A stretch of 64,000 nucleotides of DNA from Clostridium sp. CX1 (GCF_025398335.1 NZ_JAODOO010000016.1:33816-97815), one strand, 5' to 3'; positions 15,971 to 23,750 are shown, numbered from the stretch's first letter. The notes: generated from the letters alone by a model not told the origin. A program made the numbers and translations.

Positions 15971-16399
15971 ATGGATGAAATTAAACTAACCATCGAAAGT
16001 ACTTTAGGAGATACTAAAGGTACTATATTAGAAAGAGCTGTTAAACAAACCTTTACTGGTGAAACAAAGGAAGCAGGTTTATACATGGCCATAGCCCGCC
16101 AGGCTCAGAGACAAGGCTACGGAGATATAGCAGAAATTCTAAAGGTTATGGCTTTAGATGAATTAGACCACGCTGCAACCTGTGCTGAACTTAACGGAAT
16201 GATTACTGATAACTGCTTTCAAGATATACGGCAAATGTTAGAGGGAGAAATTTTCGCTAATAATGCTAAAAATTCCGATTCCTTAAAAGCAGATGAACTT
16301 AAAATTGATTCAGCCAGAGAATTCTTTAGCATAGCCGCTAAAGATGAAGGTAGACATGCTAGAATATTAGAAGGAATACTTAAAAACTATAACAAATAA
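15971..16399 (+). CDS. Rubrerythrin-like diiron protein without rubredoxin domain
   Basis: Ferritin-like four-helix protein of 142 residues that probably reduces peroxide or protects against oxygen. Diiron ligands fit the pattern E (GETKEAGLY), ExxH (ALDELDHAATC) in the first pair of helices, and EGEIFANN plus AKDEGRHARILEG in the second. The C-terminal rubredoxin domain of classical rubrerythrin is absent, so a separate electron donor is needed; the cysteine-rich protein immediately upstream is an obvious candidate to test. RBS AAAGGATG precedes the ATG. Confidence 0.85.
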   Translation: MDEIKLTIESTLGDTKGTILERAVKQTFTGETKEAGLYMAIARQAQRQGYGDIAEILKVMALDELDHAATCAELNGMITDNCFQDIRQMLEGEIFANNAKNSDSLKADELKIDSAREFFSIAAKDEGRHARILEGILKNYNK

Positions 16400-16496
16400 T
16401 ACTAAACATGATTATGCCTATATTCAGTAGTATAGTTTGTAACGCTAACTCTACTAATTCATATAATAATATATAAGCAATTTATTGGAGAAAATT

Positions 16497-16646
16497 ATGA
16501 GTTCTTCTAATGAAATTGTAAGAATTTATGATTCTATTATAAGCTTTTTTCAAACAATAGGATATCCAACTATAGATTTAGCTTTTCAACTTATAAGAAT
16601 AAGAAAACCTCTATTTGATTACTTAAAATATTATAAATCTAGCTAA
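16497..16646 (+). CDS. Small hypothetical protein (49 aa)
   Basis: ATG seven bases after TTGGAG; encodes MSSSNEIVRIYDSIISFFQT... ending YYKSS. Aromatic- and Ile-rich, amphipathic rather than clearly membrane-spanning. It follows the rubrerythrin-like gene by 97 bases and ends 41 bases before a terminator, so it could be the last gene of that unit. Family unknown. Confidence 0.5.
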   Translation: MSSSNEIVRIYDSIISFFQTIGYPTIDLAFQLIRIRKPLFDYLKYYKSS

Positions 16647-16687
16647 CTTAAACTAGCTTCTTCTTAAAAATTCAATATTACTGTAAG

Positions 16688-16716
16688 ACCCTATGTTTTT
16701 AACATGGGGTTTTTAC
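16688..16716 (+). terminator. Intrinsic terminator
   Basis: ACCCTATGTT/AACATGGGGT stem with a three-base loop, followed by TTTTTAC. Closes the unit starting at 15490. Confidence 0.85.
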
Positions 16717-16817
16717 AACTTTACATTTATTTCAATGCTGATATAATTATAATAATTTGGATAACCTAAATCTTAGTATTTATCTTATAAATCTATTATG
16801 TAAAGTAGGTGTAATTT

Positions 16818-17381
16818 ATGTTTAAAAGAATTCATTATAACTCTCCAGTGATTTTAACCTTTACCTTTATTTCTTTTGCTGTTCTTCTACTTGATAAGTC
16901 TACTGGCGGGTTTACTAATAACTTACTCTTTACAAACTTTAGAACTTCCATTAAAGACCCTCTTCAATACGTACGTCTTTTCAGTTATATTTTAGGTCAT
17001 GCTAATTGGAGTCATTTTTCAGGTAATTTTTTAATTATTCTACTTGTCGGGCCTATGGTAGAAGAAAAATATGGTTCTTCCTCTCTAATGGAAATGATTT
17101 TAGTAACAGCCTTTTTAACTGGTCTTATAAATACAATATTCTTTAACGCTGGCCTTCTTGGAGCTAGTGGAATTGTTTTTATGCTAATACTACTTAGTTC
17201 CTTTGCAAATGTTGAATCTGGAAAGGTACCTCTTACTCTTATTATTGTTACATTTGTATTTCTCGGAAAGGAAATTCTAAGTGGGCTTCTAATTAAAGAT
17301 AATATATCACAGTTTGCTCACATATTTGGCGGACTATGCGGCGGAATTTTTGGCTACCTAAGGCATAGAGGTGAATTGTAG
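16818..17381 (+). CDS. Rhomboid-family intramembrane serine protease-like protein
   Basis: Six-helix membrane protein of 187 residues. The catalytic Ser lies in GLLGASGIVFM (GxSG) and the His in QFAHIFGGLCGGIFGYL, the expected Ser/His dyad in transmembrane segments 4 and 6. HANWSHFSGNFLIILLVGPMVEEKYG is the rhomboid segment with the asparagine and the EEKYG loop. No extra soluble domain. ATG follows GTAGGTG. Substrate unknown. Alternative is an inactive rhomboid homologue, but both catalytic residues are present. Confidence 0.88.
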   Translation: MFKRIHYNSPVILTFTFISFAVLLLDKSTGGFTNNLLFTNFRTSIKDPLQYVRLFSYILGHANWSHFSGNFLIILLVGPMVEEKYGSSSLMEMILVTAFLTGLINTIFFNAGLLGASGIVFMLILLSSFANVESGKVPLTLIIVTFVFLGKEILSGLLIKDNISQFAHIFGGLCGGIFGYLRHRGEL

Positions 17382-17426
17382 TACCCTTTTATTTTATTTA
17401 TGTAATCGGTGAATTAATCAATTATG

Positions 17427-17455
17427 TAGACAATTTATATATTTTATGATATACT
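17427..17455 (+). promoter_or_regulatory. Promoter upstream of UPF0316 gene
   Basis: TAGACA (17427-17432), 17-base spacer, TATACT (17450-17455). Implies a leader of about 125 bases before the ATG at 17587. Confidence 0.6.
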
Positions 17456-17469
17456 AATATAATTGCATA

Positions 17470-17565
17470 AGAACACGCCCTATGGCGCAAAACAATTTTA
17501 TCAATAAATTAAGATATTATTCGGCTCTTGTGATTTTTATTACAAGAGCTTTCGTTTTTTTATTG
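17470..17565 (+). promoter_or_regulatory. Leader with attenuator terminator before UPF0316 gene
   Basis: Contains a small CGCC-CTAT-GGCG hairpin (17476-17487) and then an 8-bp GCTCTTGT/ACAAGAGC hairpin (17524-17549) followed by TTTCGTTTTTTT, a full intrinsic terminator 27 bases before the gene's ATG. This is an attenuation layout. A short frame from the ATG at 17482 runs through the hairpin in frame with the gene. No known riboswitch core recognised. Confidence 0.6.
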
Positions 17566-17586
17566 CAACAAAAATTAGGAGGTAAA

Positions 17587-18069
17587 ATGGAAATTTTAAT
17601 AGTATTTTTACTTAAATTACTGGATAACACTCTGGGCACAATGAAGAATATATATCTAACCCGTGAAAAATTCTTCTTTTCCAGCTTGCTAGCAGCGTTA
17701 TCTACAACTGTATATATGCTTGCTGTTGTGAGGATGGCAAAGTCAGATGGTATACTCAGCATCATGGCGATATGTACCGCAACATTTATAGGAACTCTGA
17801 TTCCGGGACTTGTCGTTAAAAAATCTGAGAAGGAGAAGCTTTTCATCTTTGATATTACAGCAGACAATATGGACAGCGGCAAAGAGTTTGCAGATATTTT
17901 AAGAAACGCAAACATCGCCACAAAAACCAGCGTTGTCTATGACAAAATGATGATAAAGACACTCTCTATAAAGGCATACTGTAACAACAGGGAGGAAAGC
18001 AAAGTGGTGAATGAAGCCATATATCCGGCTTTCAAATACAATGTTTATGCACCAATGAACTTGGATTAA
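17587..18069 (+). CDS. UPF0316/DUF2179-family membrane protein
   Basis: 160 residues: three membrane segments in the first 75 residues (MEILIVFLLKLLDNTLGT..., SSLLAALSTTVYMLAVV, ICTATFIGTLIPGLVV), then a soluble DUF2179-type C-terminal domain (FADILRNANIATKTSVV). Start at 17587 is set by AGGAGGTAAA; the in-frame extension to 17482 would be translated across the terminator hairpin. From about 17735 to 18060 the DNA is visibly richer in G and C than its neighbours, with GCC, GGC, AGC and CTG codons frequent, suggesting recent horizontal acquisition. Function of the family is unknown. Confidence 0.85.
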   Translation: MEILIVFLLKLLDNTLGTMKNIYLTREKFFFSSLLAALSTTVYMLAVVRMAKSDGILSIMAICTATFIGTLIPGLVVKKSEKEKLFIFDITADNMDSGKEFADILRNANIATKTSVVYDKMMIKTLSIKAYCNNREESKVVNEAIYPAFKYNVYAPMNLD

Positions 18070-18087
18070 TCTCGGCATAAGTGCCTC

Positions 18088-18112
18088 GGAAAAAGGGACT
18101 CAGCTGAGTCCC
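18088..18112 (-). terminator. Intrinsic terminator (minus strand)
   Basis: Perfect palindromic hairpin GGGACTCAG/CTGAGTCCC followed on the minus strand by TTTTT. It serves the small minus-strand reading frame at 18133-18270, showing that frame is, or was, a transcription unit. Confidence 0.75.
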
Positions 18113-18132
18113 TAAATTCATGATATAAAAAT

Positions 18133-18270
18133 CTATACACTTAATATCTTAGAGACAGCATCAACTATATCTTCTCCCTTTCTATTTACTGCTGACTTTC
18201 ACATGTGATATTTTTCTCCTATCTCTTTTAGGAACTTGTCACATTTATATTTTTCTTTCTGCTGTTCCAT
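18133..18270 (-). pseudogene. Small gene interrupted by in-frame TGA
   Basis: ATG with a GGGGGG RBS opens MEQQKEKYKCDKFLKEIGEK..., meets TGA at 18199-18201 (codon 24), and then continues in frame for 21 codons (KSAVNRKGEDIVDAVSKILS) to TAG. RBS at the front and terminator at the back suggest a real gene. The post-TGA part resembles the end of the damaged gene at 22771-23060 (YRKGEELVEDIAQW). Most likely a nonsense mutation (for example TGG to TGA); selenocysteine is less likely because no hairpin follows the TGA. Confidence 0.45.
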
Positions 18271-18368
18271 AATTATCCCCCCTTATGGTGTGTGTTTTTT
18301 TTAGCTATTTTTATAAAATCTTATATTTATCTTTTATTTGCACACTATAAGAAATGGAGGTGTTAACT

Positions 18369-18551
18369 GTGGATGCTAATAAAAATATTCCAACTAAAGG
18401 CAGTGGTGATAAAAGATTAAAAAATTATTCTCAAGTTAATAGTTTTAATAGACTATCTGATAGAGATTCTGAAACTACTTCTTCATTAACTGCTGGTGGT
18501 GATAAATCATTTATTAACGAAGATATAAAGGATTCACTATATCGAGACTGA
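18369..18551 (+). CDS. Small hydrophilic hypothetical protein (60 aa)
   Basis: GTG start eight bases after GGAGG is preferred to the ATG at 18354, which overlaps the RBS itself. Sequence begins VDANKNIPTKGSGDKRLKN and is rich in Asp, Ser, Lys and Asn; no cysteine, no membrane segment. Similar in character to the other small hydrophilic proteins in the window. Family unknown. Confidence 0.6.
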   Translation: MDANKNIPTKGSGDKRLKNYSQVNSFNRLSDRDSETTSSLTAGGDKSFINEDIKDSLYRD

Positions 18552-18763
18552 TAATACTTAAGTACCATATGACTTTTATTTGAGGATAGAGTGTTTTACT
18601 CTGTTCTCACTTAAAGCCTACATCTTAAACAGAGACTGGCTTTATTGCTATAATAAACTTCCACCAATGAAATTTATGAATACATAACGAACACATTGGA
18701 AAAACTTGATACAATTTTTTAGTTAAAATTGAGAATGTACCATAATTGATATAAAATAAATTG

Positions 18764-18791
18764 TTGAAAAAATACTAAATTTATGTATAAT
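18764..18791 (+). promoter_or_regulatory. Promoter of the MFS pump leader
   Basis: TTGAAA (18764-18769), 16-base spacer, TATAAT (18786-18791). Gives a leader of about 530 bases before the MFS gene. The 18552-18763 stretch upstream holds nothing recognisable. Confidence 0.65.
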
Positions 18792-18847
18792 ATAAATAGA
18801 TTTAAATATAAACATGAAAAAAATATAAATGAAAAGGTGTTGTAAAT

Positions 18848-18874
18848 ATGCGCAAAGAGGTAGTTTTTAACTAA
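18848..18874 (+). CDS. Leader peptide 1 of MFS pump attenuator
   Basis: Eight-codon frame MRKEVVFN with its own RBS (AAAAGGTG) 57 bases after the -10 box, followed by stop codons and, downstream, two terminators before the MFS gene. This matches leader peptides of antibiotic-inducible genes, where a drug-stalled ribosome changes the RNA fold. Confidence 0.5.
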   Translation: MRKEVVFN

Positions 18875-19049
18875 ACTAACTGAATAAGGATTATTTTTAG
18901 AAAGTACGTTTGAAAAATCTTGAGTTATCAAGGTTTATTATTGGTGGGATTAATTTGAAAAATATTAATAACTATCATATTTATTTGTGTACTTCTAAAA
19001 TAATCAGTATTAAAATGAGCATGTTACACCTTATTTGCATAAGTAGGAA

Positions 19050-19077
19050 AGCCGTGTTCTAAACACGGTATTTTTAT
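19050..19077 (+). terminator. First leader terminator before MFS pump
   Basis: CCGTGTT-CTA-AACACGG stem followed by TATTTTTATG, about 175 bases downstream of leader peptide 1 and 250 bases before the MFS gene. Confidence 0.65.
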
Positions 19078-19194
19078 GCCTATTTTTGCTGCATTTATAA
19101 ATATGATATAAGATTTTAGTCTATATAACTTAGTAATAAGTTGTATAAATTAAAGTCCTATATTTCATGTTTACATTTAGGTCATATAATTATG

Positions 19195-19238
19195 AGGCTG
19201 TAAGTGAACCGGTGTTCATTTGCGGCTTTTTGTTTTTT
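19195..19238 (+). terminator. Second leader terminator (attenuator) before MFS pump
   Basis: Fifteen-pair stem (some G-U) AGGCTGTAAGTGAAC / GTTCATTTGCGGCTT with a CGGT loop, followed by TTTTGTTTTTT. It ends immediately before the RBS of the second short frame, so transcription of the pump requires read-through. Confidence 0.8.
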
Positions 19239-19253
19239 AAGGAGATTATTAGG

Positions 19254-19322
19254 ATGATTAAGATATCTAGAATACAAAGTACAAACAAACTTTTTCATAA
19301 TATAGGGATGGATGGTGAATAA
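19254..19322 (+). CDS. Leader peptide 2, coupled to MFS pump
   Basis: 22-codon frame (MIKISRIQSTNKLFHNIGMD...) with a perfect AAGGAG RBS; it ends four bases before the pump's ATG. The pump itself has only a weak RBS, so translation of the pump may depend on ribosomes finishing this peptide. Confidence 0.45.
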   Translation: MIKISRIQSTNKLFHNIGMDGE

Positions 19323-19325
19323 TTA

Positions 19326-20591
19326 ATGGTTAAAAAACTTTCAGCATATAGAATTTATTTATTATTTTCAGCTATTACAGCGATGTGTTTTTCGTTGGTT
19401 GCTACAGTTACGATAGTATACCACATTGAAAAGGTTCATTTAAATCCACTTCAACTTATACTTGTGGGAACTACATTAGAAGCGGCATGCTTTATATTTG
19501 AAATTCCTACAGGAATAGTTGCAGACGTATATAGCCGTAAGTTATCTATTATTATCGGTGCAGTTTTGACAGGATTAGGATTTATTTTAGAAGGTTCTAT
19601 TTCTAGTTTTACTTTTGTACTTGCAGCACAGATAATATGGGGATTAGGTTCAACTTTTATTAGTGGGTCTGTTGAGGCATGGATTGCAGAGGAAGAAAAA
19701 GAACAAGACTTAGATAAAATGTATATAAAAGGAGCACAAGCAGGACAAATAGGAGCAGTTATCGGGATAATACTAAGTACCATAGTAGGTAATTTCTCTG
19801 TTAGATTACCTATTATAATCAGTGGAAGTTTATTTGTTATTATTGCATTATTTTTAGCATTGTATATGCCAGAGAATAATTTTACACCATCTGCTCCAGA
19901 AGATCTAAACACTTTTAGAAAAATGGGATATACCTTTAAATCTGGCTTAAAGTTTGTTAAAAGTAAATCTATAATGATGATTTTACTTTCTGTGACTCTA
20001 CTTTATGGTTTATCTAGCGAAGGTTATGATAGACTTTCAAATGCACATTTCCTACAAGACACTAAGCTTCCTAACATAGGAAACCTTCAGCCTGTAACTT
20101 GGTTTGGGATATTTGGTATTGCTGGAATGGTATTAAGTGCTATATCAATGCAGTTTATAGCTAAGAAGTTAGAAGAGGATAAGAATCAAAGTGGGAAGAT
20201 ATTATTGGTTGTAAATATATTTTATATATTCTTTATGTTAGCATTCGCACTTACAAGAAACTTTAACTTAATGCTAGCAGCTTATTTAGCAACAAATCTG
20301 TTTAGAGCTATAAATGATCCTATATTTAATGCATGGCTAAATAATCATATAGATGATAGTGCAAGGGCAACCATACTTTCTATGAATGGACAAATTAATG
20401 CATTAGGGCAAATTATAGGCGGACCAATTATTGGGATTATAGCTACAAAATTTTCTATAAGTGCTGGTATAGCATGTACTTCATTATTAGTAACGCCAGT
20501 ATTAGTTTTATATATCCTTTCTTTGATAATGGATAAGAAAGATGCTAAGAACTCTAAAGAGGAAGAGGATACATATGAAAACAATCAATAA
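19326..20591 (+). CDS. MFS drug efflux transporter
   Basis: Twelve-helix major facilitator protein of 421 residues in the plasma membrane. FEIPTGIVADVYSRKLSIIIG is the motif-A loop between helices 2 and 3 (GxxADxxxRK). The sequence resembles the clostridial tetracycline/macrolide-type pumps and has a charged soluble tail (KKDAKNSKEEEDTYENNQ). Its long leader with a short peptide and two terminators points to inducible antibiotic or ribosome-targeting drug resistance. Exact drug is not readable from sequence. Monocistronic with a strong terminator. Confidence 0.85.
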   Translation: MVKKLSAYRIYLLFSAITAMCFSLVATVTIVYHIEKVHLNPLQLILVGTTLEAACFIFEIPTGIVADVYSRKLSIIIGAVLTGLGFILEGSISSFTFVLAAQIIWGLGSTFISGSVEAWIAEEEKEQDLDKMYIKGAQAGQIGAVIGIILSTIVGNFSVRLPIIISGSLFVIIALFLALYMPENNFTPSAPEDLNTFRKMGYTFKSGLKFVKSKSIMMILLSVTLLYGLSSEGYDRLSNAHFLQDTKLPNIGNLQPVTWFGIFGIAGMVLSAISMQFIAKKLEEDKNQSGKILLVVNIFYIFFMLAFALTRNFNLMLAAYLATNLFRAINDPIFNAWLNNHIDDSARATILSMNGQINALGQIIGGPIIGIIATKFSISAGIACTSLLVTPVLVLYILSLIMDKKDAKNSKEEEDTYENNQ

Positions 20592-20645
20592 AGGAATAAT
20601 ATAACTATATAGAATACGACGCATTCTTTTTATATTGCAGAACTA

Positions 20646-20690
20646 ACAAGTCCTACACTTTATAAAAAGAGTGTAGGACTACTTGTTGCT
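20646..20690 (+). terminator. Intrinsic terminator after MFS pump
   Basis: ACAAGTCCTACACTTT / AGAGTGTAGGACTACTTGT stem, 55 bases after the MFS stop, followed by a T-poor but A/T-rich tail. Confidence 0.75.
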
Positions 20691-20870
20691 ATAATAAAAC
20701 TCCATTATCAGTAAGGGGTAATAAGTAGTATATCCAATTATAAAATAATTATTATTAAAATATCTAAGTTATCTACAAATGGTTATAATCCATTATACAT
20801 TCTATGGGATACTTCCTTTATAAAATTCACAATAAAAAGAGCCCTTAGTCCAAGGCCCTACTTTTTATAA

Positions 20871-21059
20871 TTAAAACTTTATTTGCTCTATTCCACTTTG
20901 CTCTATTCCACTTTGCTTAACTGCAATTGCTTGCTTTATTGCAAAGTTTTCTTTGGTCTTTTCATTAAACTCATCTAAGTGAGTTTCTATATTCCCATCG
21001 AAGTATATACTAAAATCTGATGCAATAATATTACTTATCTGTAATATTATTATAGATAT
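20871..21059 (-). pseudogene. C-terminal gene fragment with tandem repeat
   Basis: A minus-strand frame without any plausible start codon reads SDFSIYFDGNIETHLDEFN ... KENFAIKQAIAVKQSGIEQ, ending KF-stop. A 15-bp tandem duplication (unit TTTGCTCTATTCCAC, 20882-20911) repeats QSGIE. It looks like the end of a lost gene. The rest of 20692-21321 has no gene, repeat or RNA that I can support. Confidence 0.3.
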
Positions 21060-21321
21060 CTATTGTTACAGTCTTGTGTCGTTAGTATTACATGATTATT
21101 AAATTAAAAGTACCTGGTATTTCTCCAAGTGCCTTTTCTCGGAGTATTGGGAGGTTTAGTAGGAACAAATAGGATTCAAACCTATCATGTAATTCCCATT
21201 GCCTAATACAGCCTTTAGTCCAAATTTCTATACTACTATTATAAATCACTTTTAACAGTTTTTTGTCTCAATAAAATCTCAAGTTTATCTCATGGTTTTA
21301 ACTAAATAAGATTAGTATAAT

Positions 21322-22656
21322 TTAAATTAATTGATACTGCCTCATTGTATTGCTCTCTCCATTTTGGGTGATTGGCAATCTTATAAAAAATGTAGTTCCA
21401 TGACCTGTTTCTGTTTCGAACCAAATTTGTCCTTTATGAGTGTTAGTAATTGTATGATATGCCATAAACAGACCCAATCCAGTTCCACCACTCCTTTTAA
21501 AGGAAAATGGTTCAAATAAGGTTTCTCTTAATTCCTCAGGTATCCCACCAGCATTGTCGCTAATTGAGATTATTATGGAATCCTTATCTATTTGAGTCAT
21601 TACTTGAATCATCCCATTGTCTCCCATTATCTGTACTGCGTTATTTATCAAATTTTCAATTGCTCTCTTAAAAAGCCTTTCACACATGTTGATATATATG
21701 TCTACGTTGTTAACTAAATATAAGCTAATATTTCTAGAATTACATATAGGTTTAAATGATTCTAAAACTTCTTTTATTATAGGAATTACCTTCTGAGGTA
21801 TAAGTTCTTCAGGTTTAAATATACTTAGAAGTTCAGTTACCATACTGTTCATTTCGTCAACTTGTTTAATTATTCTATCAAAATAGTTCTGGGCTAAATG
21901 TTTATCTGTAGTCAGGTTACCTAACTGTCCTAACCCCCTTATTATCGCTAAAGGATTTTTAAGATCATGCACTGCTGTTGCAATTAACTCACTTGTCGCT
22001 GATAACTTTGTGTCTGATGAAACACTTTGTGAATAATTATTAAGATTTGACATTGTAGCTTCAATAGAAGTTACACATGCAACAGCTATATGCAATCTTG
22101 CTGGGTGTGCATACTGAACAGGTACACTTATGTCAATTGCTCCTATAATTTCGTCATTATGCCTAATAGGTACACCTATGCAAGCACAGGACCCATATAC
22201 CATTCCAAAGTGTTCTATGCCATACACTAGAGCCGGCTGACCTGTTGCTAACGCAGTTCCGATACCATTATTCCCGATATTCCTCTCAGCCCAACTTGCT
22301 CCAAGGCAAATACCAACTGTCCTTCCACCTAACTCTTCTGGTGTGCCCCTAGAATCTATAATCCACCCCTCACTATCTGACAAAGCAACTATATGAGGTA
22401 TTCCAGTTAAACTCAATGATAAAGAATCCATGTATGCCGCTGAGGTTTCAACTAGTTTCGAATTCTTTTGTAACTTTTGTTTAAGTTCTTTATCCGATAG
22501 AAACTTAAACTTTATGCTATTAGGTTTTAATCCTAGTTCTGTACACCTTTTCCAAGCTTCTAATGTAATTGGTCTCACTGTTGGATTATTTTTAACAATT
22601 GATATAAAATTCCTCCATTCCATTGAAACATCATTCATATTTAATAAATTTATCAT
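21322..22656 (-). CDS. Soluble GAF-domain sensor histidine kinase
   Basis: Cytosolic kinase of 444 residues without membrane segments. Residues 1-200 match the N-terminal sensory part of AcoR-like sigma-54 activators (ITLEAWKRCTELGLKPNSI, LSDSEGWIIDSRGTPEE, GICLGASWAERNIGNNGIGT, GSCACIGVPI), a GAF domain. Residues 225-285 are a HisKA domain with phospho-acceptor His in TAVHDLKNPLAIIRG. The rest is HATPase_c: ENLINNAVQIM (N box), SDNAGGIPEE (G1) and SGGTGLGLFMA (G2). ATG at 22656 has AAGGGGG; the frame extends upstream but without an RBS. No response regulator is adjacent, so its output is unknown. Confidence 0.85.
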   Translation of the reverse strand: MINLLNMNDVSMEWRNFISIVKNNPTVRPITLEAWKRCTELGLKPNSIKFKFLSDKELKQKLQKNSKLVETSAAYMDSLSLSLTGIPHIVALSDSEGWIIDSRGTPEELGGRTVGICLGASWAERNIGNNGIGTALATGQPALVYGIEHFGMVYGSCACIGVPIRHNDEIIGAIDISVPVQYAHPARLHIAVACVTSIEATMSNLNNYSQSVSSDTKLSATSELIATAVHDLKNPLAIIRGLGQLGNLTTDKHLAQNYFDRIIKQVDEMNSMVTELLSIFKPEELIPQKVIPIIKEVLESFKPICNSRNISLYLVNNVDIYINMCERLFKRAIENLINNAVQIMGDNGMIQVMTQIDKDSIIISISDNAGGIPEELRETLFEPFSFKRSGGTGLGLFMAYHTITNTHKGQIWFETETGHGTTFFIRLPITQNGESNTMRQYQLI

Positions 22657-22770
22657 CCTATTATCCCCCTTATGTCTATCTTTTATTTGCAATATACATA
22701 TTCTCTATATCAAGATGTTTTCCTTCATTCTACCAACAATTCTCAGTCTAATGCTTATGTCACAAATTAT

Positions 22771-23060
22771 TCAGTTTATAAAGTTGCACCATTGGGCTAT
22801 ATCTTCTACTAATTCCTCTCCTTTTCTATAAGCTGCTGCCCTTGCCAAGTTCATGAGGTCTGCTATCTCTTCTACTGACTTTGGCTTATACCCATATTTC
22901 CATTGTAGAAATCTTTTAGATTCCTCATAATGTTTTTACTTAAGTCAGCGGCTACTTTAGCGAACGCAAGCATTATCTTTTTATTTTCTACTTTAAGTTG
23001 TAATGCATGTTCTATAGCGTACATATTTTCTAGCACTAATCTCACATATTGCTTACTCAT
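22771..23060 (-). pseudogene. Small helical protein gene with a -1 frameshift
   Basis: Starts MSKQYVRLVLENMYAIEHAL and stays open to an AAAAA run near 22937, after which the coding sense moves to another frame: KHYEESKRFLQWKYGYKPKS, then VEEIADLMNLARAAAYRKGE and ELVEDIAQWCNFIN-stop at 22771. One extra A in the run would give a continuous protein of about 97 residues. The unshifted frame ends early at 22872. Either a real pseudogene, a sequencing error in a homopolymer, or recoding. Weak resemblance to the damaged gene at 18133-18270. Family unknown. Confidence 0.55.
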
Positions 23061-23166
23061 ACATATTCTCTCTTTCGCTTGATTTTATAGGAATTATACC
23101 TGATTAGGCACAAATATAAGTAAGTTGCATATCATATTACCACAGGTACCCACTCCATATTACATA

Positions 23167-23220
23167 GAAAATCAAGTTTTACTCAAAGACTAAGGACAAG
23201 CTATAATCTTGATTTTCTAA
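23167..23220 (+). promoter_or_regulatory. Inverted repeat upstream of DUF1259 gene
   Basis: Perfect 11-bp arms AGAAAATCAAG (23167-23177) and CTTGATTTTCT (23210-23220), the second ending about 24 bases before the ATG at 23245. Could be an RNA hairpin in the 5' leader or an operator. Confidence 0.4.
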
Positions 23221-23244
23221 AAAATATTATAGGGGTGACTTAAG

Positions 23245-23688
23245 ATGACAGATTGTCATAAAAAAACTAAAGATTCTTGCAGCCACACTAAAAATCCTTG
23301 TAATCTTTGTAACCAATTTGCCAGGATACTTGGAGCAGAAATTTTAACATCTACAAGAGATTTATGCGTTGTGACATTTCTTAGAGATATAGATGCAACA
23401 ATATTAGGAAGACCAACTCATTCTCCATTAGCTTTAGCTGCTTTATTCTCTTTCGAATCTACCGATAGCTGTGGAAGAACTCTTAATTTAGGTGAAACAG
23501 TAATTTTACAGAAAGAAATTAATGATTTCATTACAATTCTTAGAGAACATGGAATAACAGTTACTGCTCTCCATAACCATTGGTTATTTGATAATCCAAG
23601 ACTCATGTATATTCACTTTGAATCTATTGATGAACCTTTAAATTTTGCAAGAAAAGTAGCAGATGCTTTACGCGTCTTAAGGTGCTGA
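23245..23688 (+). CDS. DUF1259 domain protein
   Basis: 147 residues. After a short Cys/His/Lys-rich N-terminus (CHKKTKDSCSHTKNPCNLC) comes one DUF1259 unit, the family of LppY/LpqO-type proteins: LGAEILTSTRDLCVVTFLR, FSFESTDSCGRTLNLGETVI, ITVTALHNHWLFDNPRLMYIHF and a closing LNFARKVADAL. Many family members are secreted, but there is no signal peptide here. ATG follows GGGGTGA. The function is not known; the HNHW motif and the N-terminal cysteines suggest metal binding. Confidence 0.8.
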   Translation: MTDCHKKTKDSCSHTKNPCNLCNQFARILGAEILTSTRDLCVVTFLRDIDATILGRPTHSPLALAALFSFESTDSCGRTLNLGETVILQKEINDFITILREHGITVTALHNHWLFDNPRLMYIHFESIDEPLNFARKVADALRVLRC

Positions 23689-23719
23689 TGCTTTACACGT
23701 TTTAATATAATTAGCTCGG

Positions 23720-23750
23720 GTAACTGCTGAATATTCTGCAGTTACTTTAT
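23720..23750 (+). terminator. Intrinsic terminator after DUF1259 gene
   Basis: GTAACTGC/GCAGTTAC stem with a ten-base loop, followed by TTTATTAC. Confidence 0.75.

Noticed and set aside
17482..17586. In-frame N-terminal extension of the UPF0316 protein (35 residues)
   Set aside because: It runs through the terminator hairpin; the ATG at 17587 has a perfect RBS and matches the family's start.
20882..20917. 15-bp tandem repeat as a possible mini-CRISPR or regulatory array
   Set aside because: Only two units without spacers, in frame with a fragmentary coding sequence.
21170..21200. A T-arm-like ATAGG-TTTGAAT-CCTAT on the minus strand, suggesting a tRNA
   Set aside because: Position 56 is not C, and no matching acceptor stem, D-arm or anticodon arm could be built around it. 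At most a tRNA remnant.
23670..23705. Short direct repeat GATGCTTTAC at the end of the DUF1259 gene
   Set aside because: Only a local duplication of about 20 bases; no element or function suggested.
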